Shown here piece by piece: positions 8,078 through 17,217 of a stretch of DNA of 64,000 bases. Source of the DNA: Methanothrix thermoacetophila PT (GTDB lineage Archaea; Halobacteriota; Methanosarcinia; Methanotrichales; Methanotrichaceae); assembly GCF_000014945.1 (NCBI RefSeq), contig NC_008553.1, forward strand, positions 682,001 through 746,000, given 5' to 3'. The notes under the pieces are model-generated. The model was not told the DNA's origin, did no database searches, and saw only the letters and a list, made by a program, of their open reading frames with translations. A program made the position numbers and the translations under genes. How positions within the stretch are numbered: position 1 is the stretch's first letter; the number at the start of each line of letters is the position of its first letter.

Positions 8078-8557
8078 ATGCGGCTACTCTTCGGCAGGCC
8101 GATTCCAGGCATAGTTAACGCCATAAAAAACCTCAGATCGAAAGGGTATCTGATCCAGGCACTTGATGCTGCAATGGTTGTGAGCGAGAGGCATGTCTTT
8201 TACGCAGCCGAGAAGGCCATAGCAGCATTCCAGGAGGGCAGAAACGTGGCGAAGGATCTCGGCATTGAGATCCTGAGATACGCATCCGGCCAGAGGCAGA
8301 TAGAGAAGGCGCTATCTCTGGGAGTGTCGGATGCGGCAGAACGCGTGGCCCTGCTCATCGTCGACGATCTGGAGGATGATGAGGTCAGGAGGATAACAGG
8401 CATGCTTATAGAGCCAGATGATCTGGGGATTCGATTCGACGCTGAGCGGGTGAGGAGATTTTATGATATATCAGATGCTGAGATCGAGGCTGCTGGAGAG
8501 GACAGGATACCGGATCTGGTTCTGGAGAGAGTGGCGCTGGTCGATGCATACAGGTAG
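8078..8557 (+). CDS. cgi121: KEOPS complex subunit Cgi121
   Basis: The 159-residue protein matches the Cgi121/TPRKB family: ALDAAMVVSERH at about 27-38, AEKAIAAFQEGRNVAKDLG at about 47-65 and LRYASGQRQIEKALSLG at about 69-85. Cgi121 binds Bud32 and recruits tRNA for the t6A37 modification carried out by Kae1 (family knowledge). The gene is followed 17 bp later by a DUF2150 gene. The partner Bud32 is at 35882-36454 in this window; Kae1 and Pcc1 are not seen. Confidence 0.85.
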   Translation: MRLLFGRPIPGIVNAIKNLRSKGYLIQALDAAMVVSERHVFYAAEKAIAAFQEGRNVAKDLGIEILRYASGQRQIEKALSLGVSDAAERVALLIVDDLEDDEVRRITGMLIEPDDLGIRFDAERVRRFYDISDAEIEAAGEDRIPDLVLERVALVDAYR

Positions 8558-8574
8558 CACTGGAGGGAGAGAGC

Positions 8575-9171
8575 ATGAAAGAGGAGTTCTACACACAGAA
8601 GCGCTGGCTGAACTGGATGAACAAGGTGAAGGAGAGCCAGTTCAAGTTCCCCGAGTCTGAGCAGGATGCTGGAGGGGCTGTCTTTGTGTATATCATGGAC
8701 GATGTGATCCTGGCATGTTTAAAGGTATTAGCCAGACTGGAGAAAGGTATGCTCACTCAGGATGAGGCGCTTGAGACTATAAGAAGCATAAGAGATATCG
8801 TCTCAACAGAGCACGAGAGCCTTGGAGAGGATGCGGACCTGATGCTCGCCTCGCTTAGGACTTCGCTGGCCGCAGTATTCGAATCATGCAACAGCTACAT
8901 CCTGGGGGATTACGACAAAGATCGCAGATTGGATGAGATGATCAACGAGGCGGTGAGGGCAGAGGCGGAGGGAAGGATTGAGGACGCCCTGGCTGTTGTG
9001 GGCAACATCGGCGCGAGGGTTATAGCCGGGGAGAAGCCGCCGGAGATCCCTGATATGGATTATTGCGTTGTAGCTGAGCTCCTTGATGGAATAGATGCGA
9101 TAGCCGCTGCAATGGTCGGGGATACGAGCTACAAGGAAGAGGACGGGAGCCCGCTCGAGGAGGAGGTATGA
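8575..9171 (+). CDS. DUF2150 family protein
   Basis: The 198-residue acidic protein opens with FYTQKRWLNWMNKV, typical of the DUF2150 proteins found in methanogens. It is predicted helical, without signal peptide or membrane segment; its function is unknown. A GGGAGAG ribosome site lies just before the ATG at 8575, and the 17-bp gap to cgi121 suggests one operon. It ends 1 bp before the convergent map stop. Confidence 0.75.
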   Translation: MKEEFYTQKRWLNWMNKVKESQFKFPESEQDAGGAVFVYIMDDVILACLKVLARLEKGMLTQDEALETIRSIRDIVSTEHESLGEDADLMLASLRTSLAAVFESCNSYILGDYDKDRRLDEMINEAVRAEAEGRIEDALAVVGNIGARVIAGEKPPEIPDMDYCVVAELLDGIDAIAAAMVGDTSYKEEDGSPLEEEV

Positions 9172-9172
9172 G

Positions 9173-10048
9173 CTACCGTGTAATGATCTCGCATCCGCTC
9201 TCCGTCACTATCACAGTGTGCTCCGCCTGCGAGACAATCGCGCCCTCCACCTCCCAGAGCACAGGATATGTGTGAACAGCACCAGCCCGGATCAGTCTCT
9301 GGAGAGAGTAGTCTATGCTCTCCCCCCTCAGCCAGCGGCGCGCGAACGGCAGTCCTTTAAACCTCGTCTCTATCTCAGAAAGCAGCGCCCTCGCTCTCCT
9401 GTCCCTGACAGGCCTGCGGGATGTGAGCCCGAATATCTCGACCAAAGGCGCATCTGAGATCCTTCCAGAGCCGTTCGTCGCAAAAGGCTCTATCGCGATC
9501 ACATCACCTGGCCTGAGCTCCACGCCTGATGTGCAGGACCTGTTGGGCACGGTCGGCTCTGTGTGAGCATTGAACCTGGAGAGGCCGTGGCCGGTCAGGT
9601 TTGATACGGGCTTGAATCCAAATCCCTCGATCGCAGACTCGATCGCCCTTCCAATCTCACACGTGCTCACTCCCGGTCCGACCAGCTCTATAGCTGCATC
9701 CAGAGCCGCCCTGGATGCATCCACGAGCTCCGGATGTCCGCTCAGGTCGACGGTCACAGCCGCATCCGCGATGTAGCCATCGACATGCACCCCTATGTCG
9801 AGCTTCACCATCTCCTCGCCGAAGACTGCATCATCATTCGGTTTCGGAGTGTAATGAGCGGCCTCGCGATCCCGAGATATGTTGCATGGGAATGCTGGCT
9901 CTCCACCCATCTCCCGGATGGTGTTTTCCACGTAATCCGCAACCCCCAGAAGCGATACGCCGACGTCTATCTTCGCAGAGGCCTTTCCGAGGACGTCCGC
10001 AAGTATCCTGCCTGCAGTCCTGTATTTTCTCAGCATATCATCATCCAT
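9173..10048 (-). CDS. map: Methionine aminopeptidase, type II
   Basis: The 291-residue pita-bread metalloprotease carries the expected metal ligands: D in VKLDIGVHVDGYIADAA, H in LTGHGLSRFNAHTEP, E in IAIEPFAT and the last Glu near the C-terminus in QAEHTVIV. The insert between the catalytic His and Glu marks the archaeal/eukaryotic type II form. It removes initiator methionine in the cytoplasm. MDDDM gives two possible starts (10048 or 10036), and no clear ribosome site decides between them. Confidence 0.93.
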   Translation of the reverse strand: MDDDMLRKYRTAGRILADVLGKASAKIDVGVSLLGVADYVENTIREMGGEPAFPCNISRDREAAHYTPKPNDDAVFGEEMVKLDIGVHVDGYIADAAVTVDLSGHPELVDASRAALDAAIELVGPGVSTCEIGRAIESAIEGFGFKPVSNLTGHGLSRFNAHTEPTVPNRSCTSGVELRPGDVIAIEPFATNGSGRISDAPLVEIFGLTSRRPVRDRRARALLSEIETRFKGLPFARRWLRGESIDYSLQRLIRAGAVHTYPVLWEVEGAIVSQAEHTVIVTESGCEIITR

Positions 10049-10179
10049 AGAGACAGGCGCATCTGGACCTGCGCCCAGCTCACCTCCTCAGAGCAAAGAT
10101 GCGATCTCACATACATGCAGATCTCCTACATTCTGCCCGCAGAGGAGCAGCTTCCTCTTTGGACTTCCCCGCGGATAAT

Positions 10180-12921
10180 CTAAACCTGAAGCGCCTTTCG
10201 GGCTGCGCTCATCCCTGCATCGATGGCTGCCCTCAACCCTCCGACGTTTGGACCTCCTCCCTGAGCAAGATCCGGCTTTCCTCCTCCACCTCCTCCGATG
10301 TACTTTGCAGCAGCTCTCACGATATCAGCAGCGTTCAGCCCTCGCTCGAGCCCGGATCTTCCCACAGAGACGACGATCTTGGCAGCCCCACCGCTTGCCC
10401 CGCCCAGTATCGCGGTTATGTCCCTCTCAGAGAGCATCGTCGCGGCCTTGAGCAGGGTCTCGCCATCCGATTCCCCCATGTCCCTGGCGACGATACTCAC
10501 ACCATTCACATCCACAGCCTCTGATGAGAGCGTGAGTATCCGGATCCCGGCGATCTCCTCTTTCAGATGCTCTATCACCTTCTGCTGATCCTTCCACTCC
10601 TCAAAGAACCTGAAGACCGTCCTGGGAAGCTGCTCTATCGGCACCCGCAGAATGGAAGCAGCCTCCGCGAGAATATCGTCCCGCTCCTGTATTCTCTGCA
10701 CAGCTGCCTCTCCAGCCGCGAACTCTATCCGCTCCACGCCATCCTGAACCCTCTCGGTCCTGAGTATCTTTATCGGGCCGATCATTCCTGTGTTCGTGAC
10801 ATGAGTACCGGCGCAGGCCTCTATGTCAGACCCCACCCTGACGACGCGGATCTCCCTGCCCGGAGGCACGCCTCCCTGGTAGAGCTGGAATCCGAAGAGC
10901 CTCTCAGCCTCCTCGCGCGGCATGAATTCCGTGATCACGGGGATCATCTCCATCACGCGCCTGTTCGCCTCGAGCTCTATCGCCTTCAGCTCCTCATCAG
11001 AGATCCTCCTGTAGTGGGATATGTCCAGCCTGGCCCTGTCCTCACTCTTCTGAGCGCCGGCCTGCCAGACGTGCCTCCCCAGAACACGCTTCGCGGAGTC
11101 GTTGACGATGTGCGTGGCCGTGTGGTGCCTCGCATGCGCCATTCTCCTTCGCATATCGATCCTTCCGGTGACCCTGTCGCCTGGTGAGAGCCCCTCCTGC
11201 TCCACCCGGTGGAGGACAACGCCATCTATCATCTGGACGTCATTGACGTTAAACACCTGCCCGTCCCTCACCAGGACACCACGATCCGCCGGCTGGCCTC
11301 CACCTTCAGGATAGAAGAGGGTTCTGTCAAGAACAACAGACCCCTCGAATATCCCGAGGACTGTCGCATCGAACTCCTGATCGAAGGGCCTGTAGTAGAA
11401 GAGGCGCTCGGTCTTCTCGAAAGGCGGCGAGCGTGTCTCGACCTCTCTCTGCTCAGCCCTGCTGTGGGTCGATGCGACTATGGAGTAGAAGTTGTCCGGC
11501 AGCTCCACATCCACGCCGAGTGCGCCTGCTGTCTCCCTGGCGATCTCGGGAGGGATCCCGTGAGTGTCGTATAGTGATACGAGCTCTGTGAGGGGTATTC
11601 TTCCGCCCTTCTTCGAGTAATGCGATGCGATCTTGGAGACCATCCTGCTCCCCTTCTCCAGGGTCTCTGCGTACCTCTCCTCCTCCAGCGACAGGATCTC
11701 CGAGATCGTCTCCATCCGCTCCCTCCAGTCATCGTAATCGAGTTTTGATATCTGCATCTCAACGATCTCTGAGAGCGGGATCTCCAGCTTCAGATCTTTC
11801 ATCATCCTGAGGGTTCTGCGAATCACGAGCCTCGCGAGGTAGCCGGCCTTTACATTCGAGGGTATTATCCCATCGCCGAGCATGTATGCCAGGCACCTTG
11901 TGTGATCCGCGATCGCGTAGATCCTCTCCATCGGCGCCATTATGCGCTCAAGCCTCTCAGGAGTCGTGTTTATGCTCTCCGCGATCCTCTTTCTCAGATC
12001 CCTCAGCGATGCCTCCCCGAGATCGATCATGCCTGCGAGCCTGGCATTTCTCGCGAAGATCTCCGCGTACTCTGGGTCATGAAGATCGTGCTCCACACCT
12101 GCCAGATCGGAGAGCTCTCTCACGATGTCCGGGAAGACCGCGTCGTATATCGTGGGCGATCCCTTGGATGCCCACACGAACCTCTCAAGCCCGTATCCTG
12201 TGTCAACGATGTAGTTGTCCATCCGGCTGTAGCGCTCGCCCTTTATGACGTACTCTCCACTGGAATCAAGCCTCAGATTCATGAAGACCAAAGTCGCGAG
12301 CTCGAGGCCTCCAACGAGCACCTCTAGGCTCGGACCGGCGTTGCCGCCTCCTGCCCATGGCGACTCCTTGTACGTGATGCTCTCAGGATCAACACCCAGC
12401 CCGAGGAGGAGCTCATCACAGAGCTCCACAGTCCTGTCCTTCCAGTAGATCTCGTGTTCTTTTGTGTTGAAGACATGATGCGCCATCATCTCAAACGTCG
12501 TGAGATGCCTGCCGCTTCGCCCCACCGAATCGAGATCGTCGAGCCTGATGCACGGCTGGGATATGGTGAGGGGGTTCGCAGGCGGCGGGACCTGGCCTGA
12601 TGTCACAAAAGGCTGGAAGTCAGCTATCGATGCTATTGTGAGGTAGATGTCGTCCCTCCATCTCGCAACAACCGGGTATCTCTGCACCCTCGTATGCCCG
12701 TGCGCCTCGAAGAAGCTCAGGTAATGCTCGCGCATCGAGTCCAGTTCCATCTCCCTGAAAACAGGAGAGCCTATGAATGAGTACGGATCGCACGGCGGAT
12801 CCCCGCAGGTCCTCCTCGAGGCGTCCCTGGTCCAAAAACTGCCCCCGCAGCTCTCGCACACCTTGCGAACAAAACCCTCTGTCCTGAAGAATTCCAGTTG
12901 GTACTCGTCCTCGGGAAACAT
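10180..12921 (-). CDS. alaS: Alanyl-tRNA synthetase (archaeal type)
   Basis: The 913-residue protein has the archaeal N-terminal extension with a cysteine cluster (VCESCGGSFWTRDASRRTCG at about 17-36). A class II catalytic core follows, then the editing-domain zinc motifs HARHHTATH at about 600-608 and ACAGTHV at about 703-709, and a C-terminal DHHA1-like glycine-rich segment (GGGGGGKPDLAQGGG). It charges tRNA-Ala. The length is normal for archaeal AlaRS. It is divergent from the UPF0248 gene, with about 60 bp shared between the two promoters. Confidence 0.96.
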   Translation of the reverse strand: MFPEDEYQLEFFRTEGFVRKVCESCGGSFWTRDASRRTCGDPPCDPYSFIGSPVFREMELDSMREHYLSFFEAHGHTRVQRYPVVARWRDDIYLTIASIADFQPFVTSGQVPPPANPLTISQPCIRLDDLDSVGRSGRHLTTFEMMAHHVFNTKEHEIYWKDRTVELCDELLLGLGVDPESITYKESPWAGGGNAGPSLEVLVGGLELATLVFMNLRLDSSGEYVIKGERYSRMDNYIVDTGYGLERFVWASKGSPTIYDAVFPDIVRELSDLAGVEHDLHDPEYAEIFARNARLAGMIDLGEASLRDLRKRIAESINTTPERLERIMAPMERIYAIADHTRCLAYMLGDGIIPSNVKAGYLARLVIRRTLRMMKDLKLEIPLSEIVEMQISKLDYDDWRERMETISEILSLEEERYAETLEKGSRMVSKIASHYSKKGGRIPLTELVSLYDTHGIPPEIARETAGALGVDVELPDNFYSIVASTHSRAEQREVETRSPPFEKTERLFYYRPFDQEFDATVLGIFEGSVVLDRTLFYPEGGGQPADRGVLVRDGQVFNVNDVQMIDGVVLHRVEQEGLSPGDRVTGRIDMRRRMAHARHHTATHIVNDSAKRVLGRHVWQAGAQKSEDRARLDISHYRRISDEELKAIELEANRRVMEMIPVITEFMPREEAERLFGFQLYQGGVPPGREIRVVRVGSDIEACAGTHVTNTGMIGPIKILRTERVQDGVERIEFAAGEAAVQRIQERDDILAEAASILRVPIEQLPRTVFRFFEEWKDQQKVIEHLKEEIAGIRILTLSSEAVDVNGVSIVARDMGESDGETLLKAATMLSERDITAILGGASGGAAKIVVSVGRSGLERGLNAADIVRAAAKYIGGGGGGKPDLAQGGGPNVGGLRAAIDAGMSAARKALQV

Positions 12922-12981
12922 GTCAATCTACCAGCGTGATACAGAGCGAATATCTTATCAGCTCTAAAAGACTTTCTGAGC

Positions 12982-13251
12982 ATGATGGAGGAGCTCTTCC
13001 CTTTTGGCAGGCACCCAAAGCACATCCTGAACGAGATGAAGTGGCGCGGCTTCGATCTCAGTGATGTGGAGATCGAGATACTCCACAGGGGCGCGCCATC
13101 GAACAGGATCCACGCAAGGGCGAGCGAGATCGCTCTCGGCAGGTCGTTCTTCACGTACATGGGCACGGATATACCCTACCACAGGATCGAGAAGATTGTG
13201 TACAAGGGAAGAACGGTCTTCTCGCGCGCGGATATTGTTAAGGGTCAGTAG
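12982..13251 (+). CDS. UPF0248 (DUF504) family protein
   Basis: The 89-residue protein contains the family hallmarks IEILHRGAP at about 31-39 and GTDIPYHRIEKIVYKG at about 61-76. DUF504 proteins are small cytoplasmic archaeal proteins, suspected of RNA-related roles but without an assigned function. ATGATG at the start has no ribosome site and is probably leaderless. The start faces alaS. Confidence 0.8.
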   Translation: MMEELFPFGRHPKHILNEMKWRGFDLSDVEIEILHRGAPSNRIHARASEIALGRSFFTYMGTDIPYHRIEKIVYKGRTVFSRADIVKGQ

Positions 13252-13606
13252 TCGTCTACCAGCTGAAAGCTTTCGCTGTTTCAGCACATACCTCTGTTGA
13301 TTCTGAGGGCATCGAACGCTGCATCAGTATTCCGAGGGATTGGGTCGACTTCTTGCAGCATCCATCGACAGGTGTGGGCTCGAACAGAAGAGTGATTCTG
13401 CTGGAACTGAGCGACACTGTCTCCATACCAGTGACACACATAGAAGCAGAGCCGTTTTGGGACCTGTCTGGATAAGAGCCGAGGCTAGAAATTTGGACAT
13501 TACTGCTTCTGCATGTCAGAAACACGTCTCCTTATTCGGACTCCTCCCTGTTCTGCACCAAAATCTTTATCAGCGATCAGTTCAGTACACTCCCCGCGGT
13601 GGTTTT
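13252..13606. other. Intergenic region with MITE-like copy
   Basis: The 355-bp gap holds the inverted family B element at 13460-13543. The first 200 bp contain no supported gene. An open frame crossing the region shows no ribosome site until the small ORF at 13607. Confidence 0.5.
13460..13543 (-). repeat. MITE-like element (family B), copy 2
   Basis: In reverse complement it reads GTCCGAATAAGGAGACG at the start and ends CTCTTATCCAGACAGGTCC, with the shared interior GTTTCTGACATGCAGAAG. It has the same terminal inverted repeats and interior as copies 1 and 4. Confidence 0.75.
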
Positions 13607-13726
13607 ATGGACACAGCTACGGCTCTGGAATACCTGCAGTCTCTGATCGTGCTGGCGATATTCATACTGATATTGGGAATTGGCTTCAAGGTGTGGAGAT
13701 GGAACTACGTAGTTCCACCAAGATGA
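13607..13726 (+). CDS. Small single-span membrane protein (39 aa), hypothetical
   Basis: ATG at 13607 is preceded by a GGTGG ribosome site 4 nt upstream and encodes 39 residues. One hydrophobic helix (LQSLIVLAIFILILGIGF, about residues 10-27) is followed by a basic/aromatic tail KVWRWNYVVPPR. The topology suggests the N-terminus outside and tail inside. I do not recognise a family. The good ribosome site and a clean membrane helix support translation; its role is unknown. Confidence 0.5.
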   Translation: MDTATALEYLQSLIVLAIFILILGIGFKVWRWNYVVPPR

Positions 13727-13907
13727 TTCTCTCTTTTTGATGAATCTGATGGCGTACGGGCGCGATCCGTACCGCAGTTTCCTTTTCCATGATAGGGTCG
13801 GCATGTGGCCTTCGCGAACTCTCGACTCCGTCGAAGCTCTCACCTGCAGACACAAATTCTGCTTGATCGAATCGCCGTGCATACCGTCAATCAGCACACC
13901 ACCTGCA

Positions 13908-15371
13908 TCACGTGAACCTCAGCTTCCTGACCTTCATCGTCGATAGATCAACGTGCGGAACTATTCCAGGCGTGGGCTGTATGTTCATCTTCTTCTGGAA
14001 CTCTGTCTGTCCCTGCCAGGTGCCGCTGTTGATCAGCGTCACGCCCTTGTATCTCGTTATCCCCACCACGTGGACGTGTCCGCAGTGGAGTATCGCGGGC
14101 GGTTTGTCTATCACGTAGTGGTCCTCGGCCTCCGGGGCGACAGATACCCTGTTTCCGTATATCGGGCAGAGATGTCTCCGCCGGAGCATCTCAACCATCG
14201 CGAGCTCTGGCTCTCTGTACGAGAGTCCCGGAATCTTAAGGACAAAGTCGTCAATCGACCTTCCATGGTATATAAGCACCGGCCGGGAGGAGATCGTTAT
14301 CCAGGATGGATTTCCGACGAACATCACGTTCCCGGGAAACAACGATTGTATCTCCTTCGGCAGTGCTGGCTGTGGCTCGGCCTGCCTCACGATATCATGG
14401 TTCCCAGGTGATATCACGATCTTCACCCATGATGGGATCTGTGAGATCAGATCTGCGGCCAGCTGATACTGCTCGTAGATGTCCTTTATCTCGAGCTCAT
14501 CCTCCTGCCCCGGGTAGACTCCGATGCCATCAACTATATCTCCTGCGATCACGATACAGCCCACATCCGAGCTTAGCCCTGTCGGATCCTCTCCGGAAAT
14601 CCAGGAGACGAAGCGGTTCCATGTATCCATCAAAAATTTATTGCTTCCCACATGGAGGTCTGAGAGGAACAGAGCTCCTCCGGATGCAGCTGTCAGGGGC
14701 TGGGGCTGAGCCTGCAGATCCGGCCAGACGATGGACTTCGCGAATATGCGACCCCTTCCATCGGATGTTCCGGTGATGCCCACAACCTCATCTGTCACCA
14801 GAAGCATCGAGTCCTCATAGGCAGGTGAATCCCTGGCGAAGAGCACGGTAACCATGCCTGTGGGATCCTCGAGCTCCACGACTCTGGCTCGAGATGTGTT
14901 TCTTATCGCCATTACCATCCCAATAACAGAGACCTCGCGCCCGGTGGTCTGCGCACCCAGGCTCTCGATGGGCCTGGAGCTCATTCTCTTGCTCAGAAGA
15001 TCGCGAATCTTTACGTACCTGTCCCGGAAGTACTTCACGAAGTCGGTGTAGTCCCCTATACACGTCGATCTTCCTGTGATCTCCCTCAACACCTCGACCT
15101 CGACACCGGAGCTCCTCTGCTCGGGCGTGCAGGTCGTCGCTGGGGGTTCATTCACGGTTTGTGACACTGGTTTTGCATTCTCTTCCGCCGCCCTTCCTCG
15201 TCTCCCGTTCAGAAGTGAGAGTATATGCTCTGCGCTTACAACAACGGTGCTTGCATCGAGGCTGCTTATCAGATGGTCGATCGATACTGTATCTTTTTTC
15301 GATAGTATCTCGAGTGCCTCAGGTGTGAGCTGGTATCCCCTCTCAGCAAACATCTGAACGATCTCGAGCAT
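13908..15371 (-). CDS. polB: DNA polymerase II (family D) small subunit DP1, 3'-5' exonuclease
   Basis: From the ATG at 15371 the protein is 487 residues, beginning MLEIVQMFAERG. After an OB-fold region, the C-terminal calcineurin-like phosphoesterase motifs are intact: FLSDLHVGSNKF, IVIAGDIVDG, VISPGNHD, and LHCGHVHVVG near the end. DP1 provides proofreading for archaeal PolD together with DP2 (family knowledge). The open frame runs upstream to 15680, but that stretch lies across the divergent signal peptidase gene and lacks family similarity, so the inner ATG was chosen. Confidence 0.92.
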   Translation of the reverse strand: MLEIVQMFAERGYQLTPEALEILSKKDTVSIDHLISSLDASTVVVSAEHILSLLNGRRGRAAEENAKPVSQTVNEPPATTCTPEQRSSGVEVEVLREITGRSTCIGDYTDFVKYFRDRYVKIRDLLSKRMSSRPIESLGAQTTGREVSVIGMVMAIRNTSRARVVELEDPTGMVTVLFARDSPAYEDSMLLVTDEVVGITGTSDGRGRIFAKSIVWPDLQAQPQPLTAASGGALFLSDLHVGSNKFLMDTWNRFVSWISGEDPTGLSSDVGCIVIAGDIVDGIGVYPGQEDELEIKDIYEQYQLAADLISQIPSWVKIVISPGNHDIVRQAEPQPALPKEIQSLFPGNVMFVGNPSWITISSRPVLIYHGRSIDDFVLKIPGLSYREPELAMVEMLRRRHLCPIYGNRVSVAPEAEDHYVIDKPPAILHCGHVHVVGITRYKGVTLINSGTWQGQTEFQKKMNIQPTPGIVPHVDLSTMKVRKLRFT

Positions 15372-15411
15372 CGAAAGCCGTATAACACCCTCCCACCAGA
15401 TAAACCTCCCG

Positions 15412-16167
15412 ATGAAGCTATCGGATACTCTGGCGGGTCTTCCGTCCTTTGTCAAGGACATAATATTCGTCGTTGTGGTTGTCGGCGGCGTCTCCCTCAT
15501 CTCCCAGGTGCTTCTCGGCCTCTGGACCCCGATGGTCGCAGTTGAGTCCGGGAGCATGGTCCCGAACATGAATATTGGGGATATCATCATCGTGCAAGGC
15601 ATATCCAGAACTGATGTGATCACATGGGAGGAGGGCAAGGCGAGAGGATACAGATCGTTCAACAACCCGGGGGATGTCATACTCTACCGCCCGTATGGGA
15701 AGGAGAAGCTTGGAGTGCTCGATATCATTCCTGGCATCCTGGGCATCGGAAGCAGTGGGGATAAGGCCACGCCCATAATACACAGGGCGATGAGATGGGT
15801 AGAGATGGGCGAGCCGATGTGGGATGGGGGGCCCCCAGCGCCATTCGCGGGTTACATAACGAAAGGCGATCACAACGAGGTAATCGATCAGATGGCTGGA
15901 AGGATTCTGGGGGTGCCGAACTATGCGTACATCAGAGAACACCCGGAGAGGTTCAGGGAGACGGCTGATGGCATTCTCATAGATCGAGAGACGGGACTCG
16001 TCATTTACAGCCATGGCAACACGTCTTATGTGACAGATGGTATAAGCTATCTGACACCTGTGAGAAAGGAGTGGGTCATAGGTGTCGCGAGATACAGAAT
16101 ACCATATGTGGGCTATATCAGGCTCATCCCCGAGATGATCGTGGACTGGATTCGCGGTATCATCTGA
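15412..16167 (+). CDS. Signal peptidase I (archaeal, S26B)
   Basis: The 251-residue membrane protein has an N-terminal hydrophobic helix (IIFVVVVVGGVSLISQVLL) followed by the catalytic serine motif VESGSMVPNM at about 44-53. The archaeal histidine box IHRAMRW is at about 122-128 and ITKGDHN at about 149-155. It cleaves signal peptides at the outer membrane face and would process the exported proteins seen elsewhere in this window. No ribosome site precedes the ATG; the 40-bp gap to divergent polB suggests leaderless transcription. Confidence 0.88.
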   Translation: MKLSDTLAGLPSFVKDIIFVVVVVGGVSLISQVLLGLWTPMVAVESGSMVPNMNIGDIIIVQGISRTDVITWEEGKARGYRSFNNPGDVILYRPYGKEKLGVLDIIPGILGIGSSGDKATPIIHRAMRWVEMGEPMWDGGPPAPFAGYITKGDHNEVIDQMAGRILGVPNYAYIREHPERFRETADGILIDRETGLVIYSHGNTSYVTDGISYLTPVRKEWVIGVARYRIPYVGYIRLIPEMIVDWIRGII

Positions 16168-16798
16168 GCTTTCTCGCAACGACTGCGACGTGATCCCTGT
16201 GGTGTGGCAGGTCCACCCTCCTCAGGACCTCCACCCCACTGAGGCGCCTTATCTCCTCGTCGAAGATCTCGGTGGAACGGGCTGTTGAGTCGATGGATCT
16301 CGCCTTTATCATCACCACCATCAGACCGTTTGGCTTCAGGTATATCGATGCGTTTCTCGATGCTATCTCCGCCTGGTTGCGCTGCGCCACGTCCTGATAT
16401 AAAAGATCCACTGGCTCGACGATCCTCCGGTACGTCTCAGGGCGTGCTGCATCCCCGAGTACTGGTATTATATTTTCACGCTGCTCTGCCAGGAGGAGAA
16501 GATCCCTCATCGCCCTCGGAGAGATCTCGACTGCGTAGATCATGCCTCCAGTGAGAATATCACCGAGGTAGCTGACCGTGGTGCCGTTCGCAGCACCGAG
16601 GTACAGGACTTTACCGGATGGCACCACCCCCTCAAGGCATGGATACCTCAAAAGAAGGGCGGCGAGCTTCGATCTTCGCGGATCCCATACCCTCAGACCG
16701 TCAACGATCTTCTCGCCATAGAGGGGCTCCTGGGAGGGCGGGCTGGTTGCGAGACGGTCTCTTCTCAAGATGTAAAGCCCCGGAAGTATCTCCTTCAT
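16160..16798 (-). CDS. flpA: Fibrillarin-like rRNA/tRNA 2'-O-methyltransferase
   Basis: The 212-residue protein matches archaeal fibrillarin: [20 protein letters not shown] at about 28-47, the SAM motif [17 protein letters not shown] at about 65-81, VYAVEISPR-like strand and [13 protein letters not shown] at about 132-144. It is the catalytic subunit of the C/D box sRNP. Normally nop5 is adjacent in archaea; here the upstream gene is nikR, overlapping by 4 bp, and nop5 is absent from the window. Confidence 0.93.
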   Translation of the reverse strand: MKEILPGLYILRRDRLATSPPSQEPLYGEKIVDGLRVWDPRRSKLAALLLRYPCLEGVVPSGKVLYLGAANGTTVSYLGDILTGGMIYAVEISPRAMRDLLLLAEQRENIIPVLGDAARPETYRRIVEPVDLLYQDVAQRNQAEIASRNASIYLKPNGLMVVMIKARSIDSTARSTEIFDEEIRRLSGVEVLRRVDLPHHRDHVAVVARKLR

Positions 16799-17217
16799 AG
16801 CTCCGCGCCGACAGAGGTTGTGGTGAGCTTCACATGCTTGACGCCCTTCAGTGCCATCATCCTCTCCGCTGCCCTTCTCACATCCTTTCCCTCGCCACGT
16901 AGTATCACAACCTCGAGGCAGTTATCCTTGTCCAGATGAACATGAAGGCTCGAGTTTATTATGCTGCCGAACTCATGCTGTATGTCCGTCAGGCTGTCCA
17001 CCAGGCCACGCTGATGGTGGGAGTATACTATTGTTATCACGCCCACCCTCTCGCCCTCGACATCGCTCATCCACTCATAGTGAATAATGTAGTTCCTTAT
17101 TGCGTCCCTTATCCCCTCGGATCTCGATGAGTATCCTCTCTGGGAGATGATCTCGTCGAAACGGCTCAGCAGCTTCTCCGGAAGCGATACGCCAATTCTC
17201 ATGAGCTCCTGTTCCAT
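16795..17217 (-). CDS. nikR: Nickel-responsive transcriptional regulator NikR
   Basis: The 140-residue protein begins with a ribbon-helix-helix DNA-binding region ([18 protein letters not shown]), with [13 protein letters not shown] at about 32-44. The C-terminal ACT-like domain carries the nickel ligands of NikR in YSHHQRG (about 65-71) and [12 protein letters not shown] (about 91-102). It binds Ni(II) and represses nickel uptake genes. Methanogens need nickel for F430, CODH and hydrogenases. A candidate palindrome lies upstream (17247-17281), consistent with autoregulation but unproven. Confidence 0.92.
   Translation of the reverse strand: MEQELMRIGVSLPEKLLSRFDEIISQRGYSSRSEGIRDAIRNYIIHYEWMSDVEGERVGVITIVYSHHQRGLVDSLTDIQHEFGSIINSSLHVHLDKDNCLEVVILRGEGKDVRRAAERMMALKGVKHVKLTTTSVGAEL

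Noticed and set aside
15372-15680. N-terminal extension of DP1 to 15680
   Set aside because: It overlaps the divergent signal peptidase gene, passes its promoter and has a composition unlike DP1.
15418-16179. 253-codon minus-strand frame over the signal peptidase gene
   Set aside because: It lies opposite a protein with all catalytic motifs and has no homology-like features of its own.
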